Shown piece after piece: positions 59,283 through 64,000 of a DNA stretch of 64,000 nt. Position 1 is the first letter of the stretch. The number at the start of each line of letters is the position of its first letter. The position numbers were made by a program, and so were the translations under genes. The notes under the pieces were generated by a model. That model was given only the letters and a program-made list of their open reading frames with translations. It had not been told where the DNA came from and did not search any database. This DNA is from Rossellomorea arthrocnemi (GTDB lineage: Bacteria > Bacillota > Bacilli > Bacillales > Bacillaceae_B). The stretch is from contig NZ_CAJGBF010000015.1 of assembly GCF_904424705.1 (NCBI RefSeq), positions 1 through 64,000 on the forward strand, read 5' to 3'.

Positions 59283-60119
59283 ATGACGTATTCCATTGTA
59301 GGCTATGACCCGGAAGAGAAAGAATGGGGGATTGCGGTCCAATCGAAATTTCTCGGTGTTGGATCGGTTGTTCCGTTTGCGAAAGCAGGAGTGGGGGCTG
59401 TGGCGACTCAGTCTTACGCCAATACTTCTTACGGACCGCTTGCGCTTCAACTAATGGAGGAAGGCAAGACGGCGGAAGAGGCAATGGACATCATCACACA
59501 GGATGATCCGGAGCGTCCGTTACGCCAGGTTGGATTGATTGATGCTGGTGGAAATGCGGCTACTTTTACAGGAGAAGGGTGCTATGACTGGGCTGGTGGA
59601 CAGACAGGGAAGCACTTTGCCGCTCAGGGGAATATTTTAGTAGATGGTCAAACCGTGAGAGCGATGGCGGATACCTTTGAGTCCACCACCGGATCGTTGG
59701 CTGAAAGGTTGCTAAATGCACTGGAAGCTGGCCAGGAAGCTGGCGGCGATTCCAGGGGAATGCAGTCCGCTGCCCTTTTAGTTGTGAAAGAAAGCGGGGG
59801 ATACGGCGGATTCAACGATCGCTATATTGATCTGAGAGTGGATGATCACGCTTCTCCTATCAAGGAATTGAAGCGAATCTATCTTCTGCATCAGCTGTAT
59901 TTCAAAGAGTCGGATGCCGGCAGGGTGGTATTGTTGGACGGCCATATTCACGATGAAGTAGAACGTGAACTAACACGACTTGGATATGCGAAAGAAAAGC
60001 AATCTCTTTATCATAATTTAAAAGACTATCTGCACACGGAAAACTTCGAAATGCGTGAGCAGGAAGAAAATTATATCGATTTGGATGTATTGGATTATAT
60101 GAAAAATCAAGGAAGATAA
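59283..60119 (+). CDS. DUF1028 family Ntn-hydrolase-like protein
   Basis: This 278-aa protein of DUF1028 starts MTYSIVGYDPEEKEWGIAVQ with AGGAGGGC upstream. It shows VGAVATQSYANTSYGPLALQL, DAGGNAATFTGEGCYDWAGG and DSRGMQSAALLVV motifs. The family has an Ntn-hydrolase fold and is suspected to be an amidase or peptidase; function is unknown. The C-terminal ~60 residues form a helical extension. Co-transcribed with the aminopeptidase, consistent with peptide catabolism. Confidence 0.85.
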   Translation: MTYSIVGYDPEEKEWGIAVQSKFLGVGSVVPFAKAGVGAVATQSYANTSYGPLALQLMEEGKTAEEAMDIITQDDPERPLRQVGLIDAGGNAATFTGEGCYDWAGGQTGKHFAAQGNILVDGQTVRAMADTFESTTGSLAERLLNALEAGQEAGGDSRGMQSAALLVVKESGGYGGFNDRYIDLRVDDHASPIKELKRIYLLHQLYFKESDAGRVVLLDGHIHDEVERELTRLGYAKEKQSLYHNLKDYLHTENFEMREQEENYIDLDVLDYMKNQGR

Positions 60120-60125
60120 TTGTAA

Positions 60126-60159
60126 AAAGAACCAGTCAGAAAATGATTGGTTCTTTTTT
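60126..60159 (+). terminator. Terminator of aminopeptidase-DUF1028 operon
   Basis: AAGAACCAGTCA and TGATTGGTTCTT around AAAA-type loop, then TTTTT. Confidence 0.9.
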
Positions 60160-60249
60160 CTTGTTTTAAAACAGTTTAATGCTAGCTTGAAATGTTATAT
60201 AATGAACATTTGTGTACGGGACTCAGAGAAGTTGGAGGTAAATACAAAC

Positions 60250-61380
60250 ATGAGTACAGTCGGAAGAAATGAACCATGTCCTTGTGGCAGTGGGAAAAAA
60301 TATAAGAAATGCTGTGAAAAAGAAAATGTTGTGAATATAGATACCCTTGTGAGTCAGGAGCTGGACGTGCTGCAGGCACAGCTGTATGATTTCATCGCTA
60401 CGGCCCAGTCTGCCGAGATGGAAGAATCCTATCATCACTATCTGTCTAAAATGGACTTGATGCAGGCGGACCCTGATATATATGAAATGGCATTTGTCAG
60501 TTGGTACGGAGCAACTCAACAGGATGCTGAAGGTGTTCGTTTAATCGAACGATTTGTAGATAAGCAATTGAGTGCGGTTACTCGTCCCCAGACTGCCGAA
60601 GTGTTGGAGTCTTGGAAGAATGTAAGAGTGACAGCTGGAACGGTAGAAAAGCTTGATGACAATACATTGCGTGTCGGGGAAGCAATCACGGGGGATACCC
60701 TGATTGTGAAAGAAAAATTCGGAAAGCTTGAGAATAACAGCTTCTTTCTCGGGTTACTATTACCGAATGGGGAGAAGTATCTTCCGTTTGCTCAATACTT
60801 TATCTATCCTGCCATTGAAAAGGCGGCAATGGAATTAGTGAAGATCCGCTATGAACAGGGGGAGTTTGAAACTCTCCACGATTACTTATCCGGTCAGTAC
60901 CTGGAAATCGCGGATGTAGGATTTGTTCTTTACAGTGCTGAAAAGAAAAAGGCCGGAAAAAAAGCGGTACCAGATAAAGGATCTGCTGAAGACGATATAA
61001 CGCAGGAATCCGTTGAAGAATCCGATGATTCAATTGAAGGAGTCGAAATCTGGAAGACACCGGAATACATTGAAGCGATCACCTCACTTCAAAAGTTCCT
61101 TTCTGAAAAAGGGGAAGACAAAAAAGAAAGTGAGATACTCGTAGCTGTATTGGAAAAATACTTCTACACAGAGCGCCCGACGATCCGGAATCCGAAAATC
61201 TATTCCGGGGCAATGGTGGACATGGTGAAAAACATAGACGAAATCAGCATCCGCCACGTTCAAAAGGAACTGGCCGAATACTTTGATGTCTCTGCCAACA
61301 GCATCTCAAGACGAAGCAAACAAATCTGGGAAAGCTACCAGGAAACCGTCCACGAACTGCTGAAAGCAACGAACGCATAA
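60250..61380 (+). CDS. SEC-C motif protein with N-terminal zinc motif
   Basis: This 376-aa cytosolic protein starts at the ATG preceded by TTGGAGG ([20 protein letters not shown]); an in-frame ORF to 60187 has no support. The SEC-C motif is at the very N-terminus, unlike the 3351-4529 protein where it is C-terminal. The middle (about 85-220) contains a UPF0149-like or unassigned domain; about 250-300 is acidic and disordered; the C-terminus (ELAEYFDVSANSISRRSKQI) is a helix-turn-helix-like helix pair. It lies directly upstream of secA but a separate promoter is likely. Function unknown. Confidence 0.78.
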   Translation: MSTVGRNEPCPCGSGKKYKKCCEKENVVNIDTLVSQELDVLQAQLYDFIATAQSAEMEESYHHYLSKMDLMQADPDIYEMAFVSWYGATQQDAEGVRLIERFVDKQLSAVTRPQTAEVLESWKNVRVTAGTVEKLDDNTLRVGEAITGDTLIVKEKFGKLENNSFFLGLLLPNGEKYLPFAQYFIYPAIEKAAMELVKIRYEQGEFETLHDYLSGQYLEIADVGFVLYSAEKKKAGKKAVPDKGSAEDDITQESVEESDDSIEGVEIWKTPEYIEAITSLQKFLSEKGEDKKESEILVAVLEKYFYTERPTIRNPKIYSGAMVDMVKNIDEISIRHVQKELAEYFDVSANSISRRSKQIWESYQETVHELLKATNA

Positions 61381-61404
61381 CCTGAACTAAATACACACCG
61401 TATG

Positions 61405-61433
61405 GAAGTCGTCTTATAAAGGCGGCTTTTTTT
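61405..61433 (+). terminator. Weak terminator after SEC-C gene
   Basis: GAAGTCGTC and GGCGGCTTTTTTT pair across a TTATAAA loop using wobble pairs. Confidence 0.65.
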
Positions 61434-61533
61434 GAGGGACGGACCTCCCAATTCACCCCGCTTAGGATAAGAAAGCTTGATATAAAAGCATTCAATCTTC
61501 GAAATGGCTGCAATAGGGAGGTCCGTCCCTCAA
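61432..61533. repeat. 102-bp element with perfect 18-bp inverted ends carrying the 14-bp motif
   Basis: TTGAGGGACGGACCTCCC at the left and its exact reverse complement at the right enclose 66 bp. The arms hold GAGGGACGGACCTC (61434-61447) and GAGGTCCGTCCCTC (61518-61531). The inner part differs from that in the 3260-3347 pair, so only the arms are conserved. The rest of the gap to secA (61534-61761) is promoter and leader without a gene. Confidence 0.85.
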
Positions 61534-61761
61534 AGCCTTAAGTTGTAACCGATAGGGGATAGTGGTAAGATTGATAGGGAATATATCGTGTTTTGGTGGG
61601 AGGATAATTGGTTTTTGTAGCGAATTTTAAGTAGAGTGATGTGATCGTGATTTCCTGTTTTTTTCAGGGATTTCATATATTTCTCATCCAAATCTCATTT
61701 CCTTTCGTTATACTGTTGACGATTGGCTCTCATATAAACACAGATAAAGGAGCGTTTATAC

Positions 61762-64000
61762 ATGCTTGGTCTATTAAACAAAGTGTTCGATGCGAATAAA
61801 AGAGAATTAAAGAGGCTTGAGAAATTAGCCGATCAAATAGAAGAATTAGGCCCCGATATGGAGCGTTTGACGGATGATGAAATCCGTGAAAGAACAGAGA
61901 GATTCAAGGAACGGTATCAAAAGGGTGAGGATCTCGAGGACATACTCGTAGAAGCCTTTGCTGTCGTACGGGAAGCGGCTCGCCGTGTACTTGGCCAATA
62001 TCCTTACCGTGTTCAGTTGATGGGTGGTGTTTCCCTCCACGGCGGGAACATTTCAGAGATGAAAACCGGGGAAGGTAAAACCCTGACGGCGACAATGCCC
62101 GTGTACTTGAATGCGATCACAGGTAAAGGTGTTCACGTTATCACGGTGAATGAATATCTGGCAAGCCGTGATGCCGAAGAGATGGGCAAGCTGTACAATT
62201 TCTTGGGACTGACGGTCGGTCTGAATCTCAACTCCATGTCTAAAGAAGAAAAACGTGAAGCCTATAAGGCGGATATCACATATGGTACGAATAACGAATT
62301 CGGATTCGATTACCTTCGGGACAATATGGTTCTGTATAAAGACCAAATGGTGCAGCGCAGTCTTCATTTTGCCGTCATTGATGAGGTCGACTCCATCTTG
62401 ATTGATGAAGCACGTACACCGTTGATCATTTCAGGGAACGCCCAGCGCACGCCTCAGCTTTATATCCAGGCGAATGCAGTGGTACGTACATTGAAAAAAG
62501 AAGAAGATTACACTTATGATGAAAAAACGAAGGGTGTTCAATTAACAGAGGAAGGGATCAGCAAGGTGGAGAGAGCCTTCCATATTGATAACCTTTTCGA
62601 TATTTCACACGTAACCCTTAACCACCATATCAACCAGGCATTGAAAGCCCACGTTAGTATGCACCGTGATGTGGATTATGTGGTACAGGAAGGCGAAATT
62701 GTCATCGTTGACTCCTTCACGGGTCGTCTGATGAAAGGTCGCCGTTACAGTGATGGTCTTCATCAATCGATTGAAGCCAAAGAAGGCCTTGAAATACAAA
62801 ACGAAAGTATGACCATGGCAACGATCACATTCCAGAACTATTTCCGTATGTATGAAAAGCTGTCCGGTATGACTGGTACAGCGAAGACGGAAGAAGAAGA
62901 GTTCCGGAATATTTACAATATGAATGTCATCGTCATCCCGACGAATAAACCGATCGTACGTGATGATCGTGCCGATTTGATATACGCTTCTATTGAAGGG
63001 AAATTCAATGCGGTAGTAAATGATATTAAAGAACGAAATGAAAATGGACAGCCTGTACTAGTCGGTACGGTTGCCGTTGAAACGTCTGAGCTTATCTCGC
63101 AACTATTAACAAAAAAAGGCGTACGCCACAATGTCTTGAATGCGAAAAATCATGGCCGTGAAGCGGAAATCATTTTAGAAGCAGGTCAGCCTGGTGCCGT
63201 CACGATCGCCACTAATATGGCCGGCCGTGGTACGGACATCAAGCTTGGAGAAGGTGTCATCGAACGTGGTGGTCTTGCGGTTATCGGTACAGAGCGTCAT
63301 GAATCACGCCGGATCGATAATCAGCTTCGTGGTCGTTCAGGACGTCAGGGAGATCCCGGTGTGACTCAGTTCTATCTTTCAATGGAAGATGAGTTAATGC
63401 GCCGATTCGGTTCTGACAATATGAAGAGCATGATGGAACGACTTGGAATGGATGACACCCAGCCAATCCAAAGTAAAATGGTCAGCCGTGCTGTAGAATC
63501 AGCTCAAAAACGCGTTGAGGGTAACAACTTCGATGCTCGTAAGCAGCTTCTTCAATACGATGATGTCCTGCGTCAACAGCGTGAAATCATCTATAAACAG
63601 CGTAATGAAGTCATCGACTCTGAAAACCTTCGTGAGATCGTTGAAGGCATGATCAAGTCAACCATCGAACGTCAGGTAGCGGCGCATACGGCGGAAGAAG
63701 AGATGGAGAACTGGAATCTTCAGGGCATCGTGGATTATGTGAATGCCAATCTTCTTCCGGAAAATGACGTGACAGTTGACGATCTTCGTGGAAAAGAAGC
63801 CGATGAAATGATGGCTCTCATCTATGAAGACGTGCAGCACCGCTATAATGAAAAAGAAGAGCAGCTGACACCGGAGCAGATGCGCGAGTTTGAAAAAGTC
63901 ATCCTGCTTCGAGCCGTTGATACGAAATGGATCGATCACATCGATGCCATGGATCAGCTTCGTCAGGGTATCCACCTTCGTGCATACGGACAGAATGATC
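61762..64000 (+). CDS. secA: Preprotein translocase ATPase SecA (truncated by window end)
   Basis: SecA drives protein export through SecYEG. ATG at 61762 ([20 protein letters not shown]), with AAAGGAG upstream; the window ends after about 746 codons of the usual ~840. Visible motifs: Walker [12 protein letters not shown], Walker [18 protein letters not shown], helicase motifs [26 protein letters not shown] and [13 protein letters not shown]. The C-terminal linker and zinc-finger tail are outside. Normal chromosomal place after hpf in Bacillus. Confidence 0.97.
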   Translation, partial: MLGLLNKVFDANKRELKRLEKLADQIEELGPDMERLTDDEIRERTERFKERYQKGEDLEDILVEAFAVVREAARRVLGQYPYRVQLMGGVSLHGGNISEMKTGEGKTLTATMPVYLNAITGKGVHVITVNEYLASRDAEEMGKLYNFLGLTVGLNLNSMSKEEKREAYKADITYGTNNEFGFDYLRDNMVLYKDQMVQRSLHFAVIDEVDSILIDEARTPLIISGNAQRTPQLYIQANAVVRTLKKEEDYTYDEKTKGVQLTEEGISKVERAFHIDNLFDISHVTLNHHINQALKAHVSMHRDVDYVVQEGEIVIVDSFTGRLMKGRRYSDGLHQSIEAKEGLEIQNESMTMATITFQNYFRMYEKLSGMTGTAKTEEEEFRNIYNMNVIVIPTNKPIVRDDRADLIYASIEGKFNAVVNDIKERNENGQPVLVGTVAVETSELISQLLTKKGVRHNVLNAKNHGREAEIILEAGQPGAVTIATNMAGRGTDIKLGEGVIERGGLAVIGTERHESRRIDNQLRGRSGRQGDPGVTQFYLSMEDELMRRFGSDNMKSMMERLGMDDTQPIQSKMVSRAVESAQKRVEGNNFDARKQLLQYDDVLRQQREIIYKQRNEVIDSENLREIVEGMIKSTIERQVAAHTAEEEMENWNLQGIVDYVNANLLPENDVTVDDLRGKEADEMMALIYEDVQHRYNEKEEQLTPEQMREFEKVILLRAVDTKWIDHIDAMDQLRQGIHLRAYGQND

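Noticed and set aside
1-64000. tRNA or rRNA genes
   Set aside because: No stretch with tRNA-like arms and TTCGA loops or rRNA conserved segments was recognised by eye; a covariance search would be needed to exclude them fully.

Overview
This window comes from a low- to mid-GC Firmicute of the family Bacillaceae. The evidence is the Bacillus-type comF-yvyF-flgM-flgN-flgK-flgL-yviE-fliW-csrA-hag-flaG-fliD-fliS-fliT-hpf-secA gene order, sigma-D, sigma-A and sigma-B-like promoters, strong Shine-Dalgarno sites, an S-box riboswitch and cre sites. A Rossellomorea- or Bacillus-like genus fits, but that is inference.

Layout. 1-86 is the 3' end of an IS3-family transposase, followed by a degenerate copy of a structured dispersed repeat. 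480-3232 is a SAM-riboswitch-controlled metNPQ methionine importer. 3351-4529 is a HEAT-like/SEC-C protein. 5177-10435 is a giant secreted YhcR-like nuclease with two complete 5'-nucleotidase modules. trhO follows (10506-11471). 11817-18591 is a peptidase-M20/AbgT locus: three amidohydrolases, an unusual regulator, and an AbgT transporter with the same composite operator as the amidohydrolase operon. After a PBP3-like transpeptidase and a thioester-reductase-like SDR come a TAXI-type TRAP operon (22312-26813) and its likely DctB/DctS/DctR-like sensory genes (26947-30367). 30485-41478 is mixed housekeeping: ppaC, a VOC protein, two tandem HTH-TPR regulators, murB, a CpdB-like nucleotidase, an EamA exporter, a PilZ protein and a DegV protein. 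41627-54604 is the late competence and flagellar cluster. The tail holds small genes, a REP-associated tyrosine transposase between two palindrome arrays, hpf, an M29 aminopeptidase, a DUF1028 protein, a second SEC-C protein and the start of secA (truncated at the window end).

Most unusual structures. (1) The flagellin gene hag is split by an apparent 362-nt group I intron with no ORF of its own, and a free-standing LAGLIDADG endonuclease gene lies convergently just after hag. This arrangement suggests collaborative homing. (2) The RAYT transposase is flanked on each side by exactly six 11-bp palindromes at a strict 25-bp period, with a further pair at the same period after degV. (3) A 14-bp motif, GAGGGACGGACCTC, is dispersed through the window, including inside comFC and a DUF1850 gene in different frames. 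(4) A composite element (TATTAACGG, 7 nt, AAGGAA, 3 nt, TTCCTT) precedes both the M20 operon and abgT and probably marks the binding site of the regulator encoded between them. (5) Two tandem paralogous HTH-TPR regulators each carry a duplicated hairpin leader.

Functional picture: amino acid and peptide scavenging (MetNPQ, M20/AbgT, nucleotidases, aminopeptidase), carbon-responsive TRAP uptake under probable CcpA control, and motility governed by sigma-D/FlgM and the FliW-CsrA-Hag loop. All calls come from reading the sequence; no database search was run.
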